NCBI GenBank assembly: GCA_964423645.1
Contig: CAYRFE010000007.1
Coordinates: 1-64,000, forward strand
DNA from: CAYRFE01 sp964423645 [NCBI: uncultured bacterium]
Lineage (GTDB): Bacteria; Macinerneyibacteriota; Macinerneyibacteria; Macinerneyibacteriales
Length of the DNA stretch: 64,000 nt
Direction of reading: 5' to 3'
Shown: positions 33,288-43,080 of the stretch, piece after piece
How the letters are laid out: every line of letters begins with the position of its first letter
Numbering within the stretch: the first letter of the stretch is position 1
Translations under genes and position numbers: made by a program
Notes under the pieces: generated by a model
Database searches by the model: none
Told to the model about the DNA's origin: nothing
Seen by the model: the letters and a program-made list of their open reading frames with translations, nothing else

Positions 33288-36242
33288 ATGGCGAGATTTC
33301 TGGAAATTGCCCTAAAACCTGACCAACATGATTTTCGTGGCGAACGTGTCAAAAAAAGCGTGGAAACATTTCTTCATATTTCATTGCCGGTTATTGCAGT
33401 TCGCAAAATGTATGCATTTGATATTGCTATGACCGACGATGAATGGAAAAAGGTCGCAGCAGAATTTATTGACCCTGTGATTGAATACGGCGTGCTCGAT
33501 CATACTTCGGATACATTTGATTTTATTTTAAAGATAGGTTTCAATCCCGGAGTTACCGATAATGAAGGTCGTACTGCACGCGAGCTCGTGTCTATTATTC
33601 TCGGACGGTCTTGTGCTGATGATGAAGCGGTATACACATCGAAGATCATGGGTATTCACGCTCCCTTGATGAACAAAGATGATATGAGGAAAATGGCGTT
33701 GTCACTGTTGGCGAATACGCTTATTGAATCAGTGGAGATATATGACCGTGCTGAATGGAATGCGTGTGTTTCATATAGTATTCCCAAGATCAATGCACAT
33801 GACGATGTACATGTTGAGCTTATCAAGACCTCGATCAGTGACAAAGAACTTGCGGAACTCAGTAAAAACCGAACACTTTCATTGACGCTTGACGAGATGC
33901 ATGTGATTCGTAATTATTTTGCCGATGAAAAAATAAAAGCAAATCGAAAAGCCAAATCGGTACCGGAATCAGCTACGGATGCAGAGATCGAGATGCTTGC
34001 ACAGACCTGGAGTGAGCATTGTAAGCATAAAATATTTTCTGCTGAAATTGACTATATTGACCGGGATAATGCTATTCATGAAACTATTCGATCGCTTTTT
34101 AAGACATATATTGTTGATTCAACGACACAGATTGCAAAAAAAAGAGATTTTCTTGTGTCGGTATTTCACGATAACGCCGGTGTTATTCGCTTTAATGATA
34201 AGTATCATGTGTGTTATAAAGCCGAGACTCACAATTCACCATCGGCCCTTGACCCCTATGGAGGTGCGATGACGGGTATTGTGGGTGTCAATCGTGATGT
34301 TATCGGTACAGGGAAAGGTGCTGTTCCTCATGTGAACGTGTGGGGGTATTGCTTTGCTGATCCTGAATTTAAGGGAAATATTCCTGTCGGATTGATGCAT
34401 CCAAAACGCATCCGAGATGGTGTACATCAAGGTGTTATTGACGGAGGGAATCAAAGCGGAATACCGTACGGTCGCGGATGGGAATTGTTTGATGACCGAT
34501 ATCTCGGTAAACCATTGGTCTTTTGCGGTACCGTCGGACTCATACCGACAGAGGCAAGCGGAAAAGATTTTATTTCAAAAAAAGCGAACCCCGGGGATTT
34601 TATTGTCATGACCGGCGGACGGATCGGCAAAGACGGTATACACGGAGCGACATTCTCATCTGTCGAGCTGAGTGAATCATCACCCGTTCAAGCCGTACAA
34701 ATAGGCGATCCCATCACACAAAAAATGATGACCGATTTCCTTATAGAAGCTCGTGATAAAGAGTTATATTCAAGCATTACCGATAACGGTGCAGGAGGAC
34801 TTTCTTCATCAATCGGTGAGATGTGTCGCGATTCCGGCGGTGCATATATTGACCTGGCAAAAGCTCCGCTCAAATATCATGGGCTTGAACCATGGGAGAT
34901 TCTTATATCAGAAGCGCAAGAGCGTATGTCTTTGGCTGTACCGCCTGCACATATTGATGAATTTCTTGCGTTGGCACGCATGCGTGGTGTCGAAGCCTCG
35001 GTATTGGGTTCATTTACCGATACAGGATATTTCCACGCTGTGTATAATGACATTCCTGTCGTTTATCTTGACATGACTTTTTTACATGATGGTTTGCCGA
35101 AAATGAAACTGACGGCAGAATGGAGCGCGCCGCACGTTGTCGCCATCACGTCTTCTGATGATACGATCGTCGTCGACATGCTCGGGATCGCCCGTTCATT
35201 GAATTTATGTTCAAAAGAATCCATCGCGCGTCATTATGATCATGAGGTCAAGGGTCTTACTGTCGTAAAACCGTTTGGCGGAGTATACGCCGACGTGATG
35301 AATGATGCGGCAGTCTTTGGTGTCGATGACACTACATTTGAAGGTATCGTGCTTACCGAGGCAGTGAATCCGTATTTCAGTGATATTGATACATATCATA
35401 TGACGGCATCAGTGATCGATGAGGCCGTGCGTAAAGCGGTTACCGTTGGTGCAAATCCGCATCATTGTGCCGGTTTAGATAATTTTTGTTGGCCTGATCC
35501 GGTTTACGATGCCGCAGCAACCCCTGACGGGGCATATAAGCTGGCGCAACTCGTTCGATCCTGCAAAGCCCTATCTGAGTATACACATGCATTCGGAGTG
35601 CCATGTATATCAGGAAAAGATTCAATGAAAAATGATGCACGGTTAGCAGGTAAAAAAATATCGATTCCGCCAACCTTGTTATTTTCATTGATCGGAAAAA
35701 TAAATGATTATCGAACCGCTATCACCAGTGATCCGAAAAAGGTCGGAGATTATATTTATATTCTTGGTGTCACTCGAAATGAACTTGGCGGAAGTGAGTA
35801 CGGACGATTACACCGTGTATCCGGCGGTGCCGTCCCCATTGTTGATGCGAACGCTGCAGTGTCTTTGTATGACATGTATCATGCTGCGGTATGTGCCGGT
35901 GTGGTGCATTCGGCACACTCACCTTCGAAGGGCGGAATTGCATATTCATTGATGATGCAATCGTTGGCAGGTGATTGCGCATTGACTATTGACACTGACC
36001 TGATACCGGTTGAGGGTACAATGAATGTCGCGGAAAAATTATTTTCCGAATCCAACAGTCGGATCATTGTTACGGTTGCTCCCGAAAAAGCCGCTGAGTT
36101 TGAAAAGATTTGTGCGGGCGTAACAATAGCGCGTATCGGGACAGTTGAGGCGGGATCGCGTATACGAGTAACGAAGAAAACAATGATCATTGCGGAATTA
36201 TCGACAGATTCGATTCGTTCCGCATATAAGGAGAGACTATGA
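33288..36242 (+). CDS. purL: phosphoribosylformylglycinamidine synthase, PurL subunit with fused PurS-like N-terminus
   Basis: Fourth step of IMP synthesis, converting FGAR to FGAM with ammonia from PurQ. 984 residues, between the small PurL (about 730) and the single-chain form (about 1300). The first ~200 residues are PurS-like ('KIGFNPGVTDNEGRTARELV' within a beta-rich module), followed by two AIRS-type halves: 'WSEHCKHKIFSAEIDY', 'ETHNSPSALDPYGGAMTG', 'ITDNGAGGLSSSIGEM', 'GVPCISGKDSMKND' and 'HSPSKGGIAYSLM'. The start has AAAAGGAG upstream. The glutaminase part is supplied by the next gene, overlapping by 4 bp. Confidence 0.93.
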   Translation: MARFLEIALKPDQHDFRGERVKKSVETFLHISLPVIAVRKMYAFDIAMTDDEWKKVAAEFIDPVIEYGVLDHTSDTFDFILKIGFNPGVTDNEGRTARELVSIILGRSCADDEAVYTSKIMGIHAPLMNKDDMRKMALSLLANTLIESVEIYDRAEWNACVSYSIPKINAHDDVHVELIKTSISDKELAELSKNRTLSLTLDEMHVIRNYFADEKIKANRKAKSVPESATDAEIEMLAQTWSEHCKHKIFSAEIDYIDRDNAIHETIRSLFKTYIVDSTTQIAKKRDFLVSVFHDNAGVIRFNDKYHVCYKAETHNSPSALDPYGGAMTGIVGVNRDVIGTGKGAVPHVNVWGYCFADPEFKGNIPVGLMHPKRIRDGVHQGVIDGGNQSGIPYGRGWELFDDRYLGKPLVFCGTVGLIPTEASGKDFISKKANPGDFIVMTGGRIGKDGIHGATFSSVELSESSPVQAVQIGDPITQKMMTDFLIEARDKELYSSITDNGAGGLSSSIGEMCRDSGGAYIDLAKAPLKYHGLEPWEILISEAQERMSLAVPPAHIDEFLALARMRGVEASVLGSFTDTGYFHAVYNDIPVVYLDMTFLHDGLPKMKLTAEWSAPHVVAITSSDDTIVVDMLGIARSLNLCSKESIARHYDHEVKGLTVVKPFGGVYADVMNDAAVFGVDDTTFEGIVLTEAVNPYFSDIDTYHMTASVIDEAVRKAVTVGANPHHCAGLDNFCWPDPVYDAAATPDGAYKLAQLVRSCKALSEYTHAFGVPCISGKDSMKNDARLAGKKISIPPTLLFSLIGKINDYRTAITSDPKKVGDYIYILGVTRNELGGSEYGRLHRVSGGAVPIVDANAAVSLYDMYHAAVCAGVVHSAHSPSKGGIAYSLMMQSLAGDCALTIDTDLIPVEGTMNVAEKLFSESNSRIIVTVAPEKAAEFEKICAGVTIARIGTVEAGSRIRVTKKTMIIAELSTDSIRSAYKERL

Positions 36243-37048
36243 GTCTGGGTGCACGTGTGGTCATCATAACCGGATACGGAGTTAATTGCGAGCGGGAAAC
36301 GGCCGCTGCATTCACACATGCCGGCGCTGAAATAGTGGATAACATTCATTTTACGGATATTGTTGCCGACAATACGCTGATCGATCGATATTCGATTATT
36401 GCCTTTATAGGAGGATTTTCATTTGGAGATCATATTTCCGCGGGAAAAGTATTTTCTGCAAAAATTAAATATACTGTTCGCGCTTCTTTTGAACGTTTTG
36501 TTGCACGCGGAGGATTGATCATAGGTATATGCAACGGGTTTCAAACATTGATCAAATTGGGATTATTGCCTGCCGAAAGGGGACTTACGTTTGAACAAAC
36601 TGCGACACTCACTGAAAATGAGTGCGGATATTATTATGACGGATGGGTTCGCCTGAAGATCAATCCGAACTCGCCTTGTGTATTTACAAAAAATATTGAT
36701 ACCATGAATGTCCCTGTTCGTCACGGGGAAGGACGTATTTTTTTTAAAGATGTTTCGACTTTTGCCGCGGTGCAGGAACAACAGCAAATTGTTGTCCAGT
36801 ATTGTACCGAAAAAGGCGATCTTGCAACTGAATTTCCCGCGAATCCAAACGGATCGCAGTTGGCAATTGCCGGAATATGTGATCCGACCGGTAAAATTTT
36901 CGGACTTATGCCGCATCCCGAAGCATACGTGAATCCGTATACTCATCCGAATTGGTCACGTTTAAAACATGAAGGGATGCTTCCGAAGCATGGTGACGGA
37001 TTTATGGTATTTAAAAATGCGGTGGATTATGCGCGTACTTCTTGTTAG
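36239..37048 (+). CDS. purQ: phosphoribosylformylglycinamidine synthase, glutaminase subunit PurQ
   Basis: Class I glutamine amidotransferase, 269 residues, delivering ammonia to PurL. Motifs: 'ITGYGVNCERETAAAF', 'GGFSFGDHISAGKVF' and the nucleophile Cys98 in 'IIGICNGFQTLIKLG'. The catalytic His/Glu are in 'GLMPHPEAYVNP'. The ATGA overlap with purL indicates translational coupling. The length is slightly above that of Bacillus PurQ (about 227), as for partners of large PurL forms. Confidence 0.95.
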   Translation: MSLGARVVIITGYGVNCERETAAAFTHAGAEIVDNIHFTDIVADNTLIDRYSIIAFIGGFSFGDHISAGKVFSAKIKYTVRASFERFVARGGLIIGICNGFQTLIKLGLLPAERGLTFEQTATLTENECGYYYDGWVRLKINPNSPCVFTKNIDTMNVPVRHGEGRIFFKDVSTFAAVQEQQQIVVQYCTEKGDLATEFPANPNGSQLAIAGICDPTGKIFGLMPHPEAYVNPYTHPNWSRLKHEGMLPKHGDGFMVFKNAVDYARTSC

Positions 37049-37481
37049 TATCTGTATCGGGATCTTTGTGGTCTCATGCGGAACTCCTCCTAAATATTTA
37101 GTGAAAGGTATGCACGAAAATGCATCCAAATCTTCTCTTGACGATGCACGTTATTTAGCAGTGGTCGATGCATTGTGTCATGTCGCCGAATATGAAGGTG
37201 TGCAAGAGTCGTTTTCACTCAACAATAAGATTATTATTGATACCAGATGGCAGACCGGGCGGATAAGTATTCATCAGGTCATGACATTTACCAATAAATA
37301 CAAATTGCTTTCACGTCGAATCGAACTTACCGATAATGGTGATCCTATCTGTCGTATCGAGCGCAATATGCTCATACTCTCAAAAATGAAATGGAAGGAT
37401 ATTCTGAAAAACACAGGTTTTGCCCTTAAGCGATTTCGTAACTCTGACGACACGCTCATAGCCGAGCTTGTAAAGGAGTGA
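37029..37481 (+). CDS. small lipoprotein of unknown function
   Basis: Protein of 150 residues starting at 37029 inside the end of purQ (20-bp overlap). Lipobox 'IGIFVVSCGTPP' makes it a probable lipoprotein. The mature part ('SKSSLDDARYLAVVDALCHV ... EYEGVQESFSLNNK') resembles LPP20/FlgT-like domains in which 'DAR..A..DAL..VA' is typical, but I would not assign a family. It stands between purine genes and the polysaccharide-export genes, so it may be an accessory of the export system. Confidence 0.75.
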   Translation: MRVLLVSICIGIFVVSCGTPPKYLVKGMHENASKSSLDDARYLAVVDALCHVAEYEGVQESFSLNNKIIIDTRWQTGRISIHQVMTFTNKYKLLSRRIELTDNGDPICRIERNMLILSKMKWKDILKNTGFALKRFRNSDDTLIAELVKE

Positions 37482-37484
37482 AGT

Positions 37485-38372
37485 ATGGAGACGACACGCG
37501 ATGAGATAAACGTATGGGAGTTATTGGTTATTTGTGCAAAACGAAAAAAAATGATCATTATCATTACCGGACTTTTCATAATTCATGCAGTCATAAGCTC
37601 GTTACTTGCACCGATTGTATTTGAGGTAACGACGACGATCGCACCTCGACAGGACAGCAAATCGACACAGTTGGGCAACCTGGGGTCGATAGCGGGTATG
37701 ATGGGTGTAAGTTTGGGAAATTTAAGCGGCGGTACCGATTTACGTATGGTTGAGTATACATTGAAAAACAATGCATTTTTGTTGTCATTCGATGATGCGT
37801 ACCACGTTTTAGAGGAAAAAAAGTCAAACAAAAAAGAGAGTATTGAAGGACGTTTGAAAGCGCTTAAGCGAGCTATTCATGTCGGAAAAGATGAAAAAAA
37901 AGGTTTGATCACGATCGCTGTGCAGGGCGAGAATCCTTCGCAAACATATGATTTGCTTATAAAATTGTTAAAAACGTTAAATGCGACAATGGTTCAAGTA
38001 CAAAGCGATGAAAGTAAAAAGATCATAGACGAGCTTCAGCGAGAAATGGCTCGAACATCAGATCCGTTGTTGCGTGCGGAACTTTCCAAGCTTTGGGCAG
38101 AAGAAACTAAAAAAATGCTTTATTCGAGAATTAATGAGAATTCAATTTATAGAATCATTGATCCTCCTTACATTCCACAACAACGAATCAAACCGCGACG
38201 TGCGCAAACCGTCATAGTGAATACAATGATTGGGTTTTTTATTGCACTTCTTATCGCTTTTTTTATTGAATATTTTGAAACGGTGAAGCGCGATTCAGTC
38301 ACCGGTGAATATTATCATCGTTTTATGGAGTATATGGGTTTTGATAAATTGCCGTTTTTAAGGAGGCGTTGA
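37485..38372 (+). CDS. Wzz-type polysaccharide chain-length/co-polymerase protein
   Basis: Inner-membrane protein of 295 residues with the Wzz pattern: cytoplasmic start 'DEINVWELLVICAKRKK', TM1 at about 25-45, a periplasmic coiled-coil-rich region ('VEYTLKNNAFLLSF', 'KTLNATMVQVQSDESKK'), and TM2 near 245-268 preceded by 'IDPPYIPQQRIKPRR' in which Pro residues are typical. There is no tyrosine-kinase domain. It is 3 bp after the lipoprotein and 1 bp before the SLBB exporter, so they form one export unit. Confidence 0.88.
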   Translation: METTRDEINVWELLVICAKRKKMIIIITGLFIIHAVISSLLAPIVFEVTTTIAPRQDSKSTQLGNLGSIAGMMGVSLGNLSGGTDLRMVEYTLKNNAFLLSFDDAYHVLEEKKSNKKESIEGRLKALKRAIHVGKDEKKGLITIAVQGENPSQTYDLLIKLLKTLNATMVQVQSDESKKIIDELQREMARTSDPLLRAELSKLWAEETKKMLYSRINENSIYRIIDPPYIPQQRIKPRRAQTVIVNTMIGFFIALLIAFFIEYFETVKRDSVTGEYYHRFMEYMGFDKLPFLRRR

Positions 38373-38373
38373 T

Positions 38374-40944
38374 ATGAAGTCGCTGGGAATTATTTGTGTG
38401 CTTGTGTGTTTTTTTGTTGTGAATACATATGCACTTACCGAATATGAAAAACAGCAATTGATTGAAAAATTCACGTCCGGGAAACAATTATCAGCCAGTG
38501 ATCTCATGAAATTACAAGCACTGAAAAACGAAATGGAGACGATTCAAAAAACATTGAATCCGGACGATGAAAAAACTACCGAAAAAGACATAAAAAAGGA
38601 AGATGAAGATAATACAAAACAAACTTCAAACGAAACAACATTGAATCCTTTAAATATTGCCGAAAAATTGCTGAAAGGTCAAAAACCGCCGGATGACACC
38701 ACCCTTCCTGAAGAGATGCCTGAAGAAAAGCCCACTTTTTATTCTCGTTATTATTTCAATAGCGAGAAATATGAATATGAGACCCCGCTTGATGAGTTAA
38801 AACCGTTCGGGTATGATTTTTTCGATTCCCCTTCGACGTATGCACCGCTTAATAATATTCCTGTGCCTGATGATTATGTAATCGGTCCCGGTGATAAAAT
38901 TCGTCTCGTGTTCTGGGGGGGCGTCAGCAACGTGTATGACATAGAGGTCAATCAGAACGGCACGATCACTACGCCCGAAATAGGAAGTATAAATGTTGCA
39001 GGTATGAATTATCGGACGCTTAAAAATACATTGGGAAGCGGTTTGTCGGCAGGTACCAATGTTGAAATTTCGTTTGCAAAACTCAAAACAATTCGTGTGT
39101 TTATTACCGGTGATGCCCGTTCTCCCGGTTCATACACATTATCGGGGCTTACCACATTGGTGAATGCGATTTTTGCCGCAGGTGGGCCTTCGTATACGGG
39201 AAGTATGCGCATGATCCAACTGAAACGTGCAGGCAGAATCATCAGGACGTTTGACTTGTATGATTTTTTGTTATTCGGTGATGCATCGAAAGATTCCGTT
39301 TTGCAACCCGGTGATGCCATATATTTTGCACCGATACAGAATATTGTTGCCACAACAGGAAATATACGCCGTCCGGCATTGTATGAAATGAAGGATGGAC
39401 AGACCCTTCAGGATTTGATCGACATCGCCGGCGGATTGACTGCGTCGGCAGATACTACCAATGTTTATATTGAGCAGTTTAGAAAAAATGAAGGGCGTAA
39501 GGTCGTCGATATCAAACCGGAAGTGACCGATATGAAGAAGGTTGTGCTTTCGGACGGTGATATCGTACGTATCTACCCGACACCGGAAAGTTTTAATAAC
39601 AAAAATTCGGTTACGCTTACCGGATATGTCGCAAAACCGAGGAAATTTGCTTTTATCTCGGGGATGAAAGTATCCGATGTGATCACGAAGGATGTGCTTT
39701 TGCCGGATACATATCTCCAATATGCGAGTATTGAGCGACGTAAATATCCTGAAAATACGAAAGAAATGATGCCGATCAACATTTATGACATTGTGTATAA
39801 ACGCGATACACAAGCAGATATTCTTATTCACGAAGAAGATGTGATCGTATTGTACAGTATCGGCGAATTAAAGGATACGCCACCGGTATTTATCATGGGT
39901 GAGGTACGAACTCCGGGCATCTATCCGTATACTGACGGTATGACGGTATTTGATATGATGCATATTGCCGGCGGGCTTACCAATATTGCAAATCTTGCGA
40001 ATGCTGAATTTGTCGCACTTGAGTTTAATGATAATGAAATGCAACCTCCGATGATTACTACGATTAATGTACGTGAGATACTGGAGAAACCTCACGATTC
40101 GACAGTTAATTTTAAAGTAAAACCATTTTCCAAATTATTCATTCGACGACTAGCGGATTTTCGTGAAAATGTTGCGATCACACTCAAAGGTGAGGTCAAG
40201 TATCCTGGTGTGTATTATGCACGTAAGACCGATCGCTTGCATGATATCATTGAGCGTGCAGGCGGTTTTACCGATAATGCCTATGTACGGGCCGCATATT
40301 TTTCGCGTTTACGTGTAAAAGAATTGCAACAAAAAAATCTTCAATCAATTATTACCAGCCTTGAGAAAAATCTTGAGGAACTTATGTCGAAGAGCCAGCA
40401 GTATCCCGAAATGCAGAACTATATCCCTGTGTATAAAGAACGAATAGAAAAGATCAAGATTATGGAAGTATCCGGCAGAATGGTAATAAGATTGCCTGAG
40501 AAACTTGAGGATCTAAAAAAATCACCGTACAATATTGCAATAGAGGATGGCGATGAGTTGACAATACCCGAACGATCCAACGAGATCGTAGTAATGGGTG
40601 AGGTATATAATCCGAATGTTTTCGTATACAATTCGAAAAATGGAAAGATAAAACATTATCTTGCAATGACGGGCGGACCGTCGAGTGAGGGGGATATCGG
40701 CAGGGCATTTGTGGTGAAAGCGAATGGCACGGTCATATCACCGTATTATATTGATGAGGAATCCTCTTCATCCAGCTTCCTTTCGAGCGGTTTTCTGAAT
40801 GCGCGTATTTTCCCGGGCGACACGATCATTGTCCCTACGGCGACACAAAAGGTGCCTTTTATCAAGAATATGGTGGATTGGACGACCGTATTATATCAAT
40901 TAGCGACGACAATAAAAATTACAAGCGATATTTGGGCAAAATAA
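38374..40944 (+). CDS. Wza-like polysaccharide export protein with six SLBB domains
   Basis: Outer-membrane polysaccharide exporter of 856 residues; classical Wza is about 380. AGGAGG lies 7 bp upstream of the start and a signal peptide precedes 'ALTEYEKQ'. A coiled, charged segment rich in Lys, Asp, Glu and Thr (about 20-125) is followed by a poly-export domain ('VIGPGDKIRLVFWGGV'). Six SLBB units follow, each with a 'GxVxxPGxY' type turn: near residues 238, 325, 410, 505, 603 and 735 (for example 'FIMGEVRTPGIYPYTDG', 'ITLKGEVKYPGVYYARKTD', 'IVVMGEVYNPNVFVYNS'). The C-terminus ends in a hydrophobic/amphipathic helix. No lipobox, unlike Wza. Confidence 0.88.
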   Translation: MKSLGIICVLVCFFVVNTYALTEYEKQQLIEKFTSGKQLSASDLMKLQALKNEMETIQKTLNPDDEKTTEKDIKKEDEDNTKQTSNETTLNPLNIAEKLLKGQKPPDDTTLPEEMPEEKPTFYSRYYFNSEKYEYETPLDELKPFGYDFFDSPSTYAPLNNIPVPDDYVIGPGDKIRLVFWGGVSNVYDIEVNQNGTITTPEIGSINVAGMNYRTLKNTLGSGLSAGTNVEISFAKLKTIRVFITGDARSPGSYTLSGLTTLVNAIFAAGGPSYTGSMRMIQLKRAGRIIRTFDLYDFLLFGDASKDSVLQPGDAIYFAPIQNIVATTGNIRRPALYEMKDGQTLQDLIDIAGGLTASADTTNVYIEQFRKNEGRKVVDIKPEVTDMKKVVLSDGDIVRIYPTPESFNNKNSVTLTGYVAKPRKFAFISGMKVSDVITKDVLLPDTYLQYASIERRKYPENTKEMMPINIYDIVYKRDTQADILIHEEDVIVLYSIGELKDTPPVFIMGEVRTPGIYPYTDGMTVFDMMHIAGGLTNIANLANAEFVALEFNDNEMQPPMITTINVREILEKPHDSTVNFKVKPFSKLFIRRLADFRENVAITLKGEVKYPGVYYARKTDRLHDIIERAGGFTDNAYVRAAYFSRLRVKELQQKNLQSIITSLEKNLEELMSKSQQYPEMQNYIPVYKERIEKIKIMEVSGRMVIRLPEKLEDLKKSPYNIAIEDGDELTIPERSNEIVVMGEVYNPNVFVYNSKNGKIKHYLAMTGGPSSEGDIGRAFVVKANGTVISPYYIDEESSSSSFLSSGFLNARIFPGDTIIVPTATQKVPFIKNMVDWTTVLYQLATTIKITSDIWAK

Positions 40945-41016
40945 CCGAATACCTTTTTCTCCGAGTTGGTTTGAAATAGTGAGTAATACGAAGAGTGAGG
41001 CTAAGGGGGGCATCGT

Positions 41017-41631
41017 ATGAAAAAGACAATGGCAGTATTGCTCTCAGGAAGCGGGAGAACGCTTGAAAATTTTATTACAACACTTCCTGATGTGACAATC
41101 GCTGTTGTTATCTCATCCAAAAGCGGTGTACGAGGAATTGACATTGCGAAGGAACATGATATCCCTGTGTATGTTGTAGATCGCAAGAAACATACTGATG
41201 AGTACACGTTTTCAGAGGCGATCAACGCGATTATTGCCGATTATGATATCGAGCTTATCGTTTTGGCGGGCTTTTTGAGTAAATATATTTATCCCGATTC
41301 TTTTGAAGGGAGGGTTCTCAATATCCACCCTGCATTGATTCCCGCATTTTGCGGTAAAGGGTATTATGGTATGAAAGTGCATGACGCGGTTATAACTCAT
41401 GGCGTAAAAGTCACCGGGTGTACGGTTCATTTCGCCGATAAGGAATATGATCATGGTGCGATCATTCTTCAAAAAACGTGTCCGGTAACTTCCTGTGACA
41501 CCTCACACACTGTTGCTGATAAGGTATTTGCGCTTGAACTGGTCGCATTTCCGGAAGCGATCCGGTTATTTTTTGAAGAAAAACTGACGATCGTCAATAA
41601 CAGGGTACTTATCGCAGGGGAAAAATGCTGA
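41017..41631 (+). CDS. purN: phosphoribosylglycinamide formyltransferase
   Basis: Third step of IMP synthesis, formyl transfer from 10-formyl-THF to GAR. 204 residues. 'VLLSGSGRTLENFI', 'VLAGFLSKYIYP', 'LNIHPALIPAFCGKGYYG' with the catalytic Asn-His pair, and the Asp in 'VHFADKEYDHGAIILQ'. Its separation from purL-purQ by the export genes is unusual. It overlaps the next gene by 7 bp. Confidence 0.94.
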   Translation: MKKTMAVLLSGSGRTLENFITTLPDVTIAVVISSKSGVRGIDIAKEHDIPVYVVDRKKHTDEYTFSEAINAIIADYDIELIVLAGFLSKYIYPDSFEGRVLNIHPALIPAFCGKGYYGMKVHDAVITHGVKVTGCTVHFADKEYDHGAIILQKTCPVTSCDTSHTVADKVFALELVAFPEAIRLFFEEKLTIVNNRVLIAGEKC

Positions 41632-42314
41632 AACCACGAGCCATTCTAATCGCGTTTGTCAGCATGATCATGATCGGAAGCGTCGTGTTTTATTTTTCCA
41701 TACCGGAAAAAAAGGAAACGGATCCTCGTTTTACCGTGCGCTTTGTGAATGAACGAACCGAGTGGCACGCCGGGAATGATGTAATGACCCTGCAATTTGT
41801 CACAAGCGATGTTTCGGAAGGCTACCACGCGGATACGTTGCAACGTAAGATACTGCTTGTGACCGAATCCGGTGAACGCCTTACATTGTGGGTCTATATA
41901 CGAATTTTGCAATATTTCAATGCCGAATCGTTTCTTTATGAAATTGTGGAATATCAATTTTTACTTCGGTATCCCGACGGGGCGTATACTGAGTATGTCA
42001 ATGCAGTTCTTTTGGATAATGAGGAAGGGGAAGCCGTATTTGAGGATTCTGTTATTTTAGGAAAAGTTAATTTTAAACTATCCCTCGCGCGAGCCATGGG
42101 CACCAATAATGAGAATTATCGTGTGCCGTTGACAACCGGGATGCTTTTTTTTGCTCCTGAACCGGAGCAATTATGGGTAAGCCGCCGAATGTGGGATTAT
42201 GCATGGAATGATGAATACGAAAAAGAACCCGTCTTAGTTTCATTCTCAGAGAATGGTACTGCGTCTGTACCCCAAAATTTTACGATGGAGATGTTTCCGT
42301 ATGATAGTCGCTGA
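41625..42314 (+). CDS. membrane-anchored protein of unknown function
   Basis: Protein of 229 residues with one N-terminal hydrophobic segment ('ILIAFVSMIMIGSVVFYFSI') and no lipobox. The remaining ~200 residues look like a soluble beta-rich domain exposed to the periplasm; no motif is recognised. It overlaps purN by 7 bp and the aldolase gene by 14 bp, so it is cotranslated with them. Possible assembly with the envelope genes nearby is inference. Confidence 0.65.
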   Translation: MLKPRAILIAFVSMIMIGSVVFYFSIPEKKETDPRFTVRFVNERTEWHAGNDVMTLQFVTSDVSEGYHADTLQRKILLVTESGERLTLWVYIRILQYFNAESFLYEIVEYQFLLRYPDGAYTEYVNAVLLDNEEGEAVFEDSVILGKVNFKLSLARAMGTNNENYRVPLTTGMLFFAPEPEQLWVSRRMWDYAWNDEYEKEPVLVSFSENGTASVPQNFTMEMFPYDSR

Positions 42315-42942
42315 TGCGATTATTAATTGTGCAAAAAGAATGCATGACGATAATTTCATCGTGTCGTCATGGGGTAATGTCAGTACTCGTGATACTACTT
42401 TTATGTATATTACGCCGACAGGACGTGATTATACCGATATGACCGATGATGAGATTGCACAAGTTCATATCCCGACCGGTGAAATCATACACGGGAACCC
42501 CTCCTCCGAGTGGCTTTTGCATTCACGACTGTACAGCGGCCGTAATGATATCAGCGCGATAATACATATCCATTCGGTAAACTTATCTGCAGTGTCAGCG
42601 CTTGGACTTTCTGTTCCGCCGATGACTGAAGATCAGGCAATGCTCATTGGAGAGCGTATAGCCGTGGCACCGTATGCACCGGCAGGAACCGAACTTTTAG
42701 CAAAACGTGCCGCGGAGTATCTTGGTCTCAACGATGGAGTAATTTTGGCAAACCACGGATATGTGGCGTGCGGACGATCATTGGATGAGGCATACGCAAA
42801 TTGTCGAGTAGCGGAAAAAGCGGCACAAATATTTCTTGCGGTTTTAGCCACAGGGAAGCCATTTTACACCGTTCCCTTGCAGGATGCTCGTGCATTACGG
42901 GACTTTTATTTATCTGATTACCGATTGCGGCTACAAAAGTAA
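42301..42942 (+). CDS. class II aldolase/adducin-family protein (sugar-phosphate aldolase or epimerase)
   Basis: Protein of 213 residues, start at 42301 inside the previous gene. Zinc-site motifs of the family are present: 'WGNVSTRDTTFMYITPTG', 'SEWLLHSRLYSGRNDISAI', 'IHIHSVNLSAVSALG' (two His) and 'ILANHGYVACG' (third His). Members include fuculose-1-phosphate aldolase, ribulose-5-phosphate epimerase AraD and methylthioribulose dehydratase. Which applies is open; the length matches the fuculose/methylthioribulose group. Confidence 0.82.
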   Translation: MIVADAIINCAKRMHDDNFIVSSWGNVSTRDTTFMYITPTGRDYTDMTDDEIAQVHIPTGEIIHGNPSSEWLLHSRLYSGRNDISAIIHIHSVNLSAVSALGLSVPPMTEDQAMLIGERIAVAPYAPAGTELLAKRAAEYLGLNDGVILANHGYVACGRSLDEAYANCRVAEKAAQIFLAVLATGKPFYTVPLQDARALRDFYLSDYRLRLQK

Positions 42943-43080
42943 TTCTTTGTATCAACGTATTTTTTCATCCGTTCATGAAACCGGCACTACTTCTACTGCT
43001 CAGTCATTTATTTCTCCATGAGAGTTTTGCGAAATTCAAAATATCATAATGTATTATTACGTTCCATACGGAGGTTTTTG

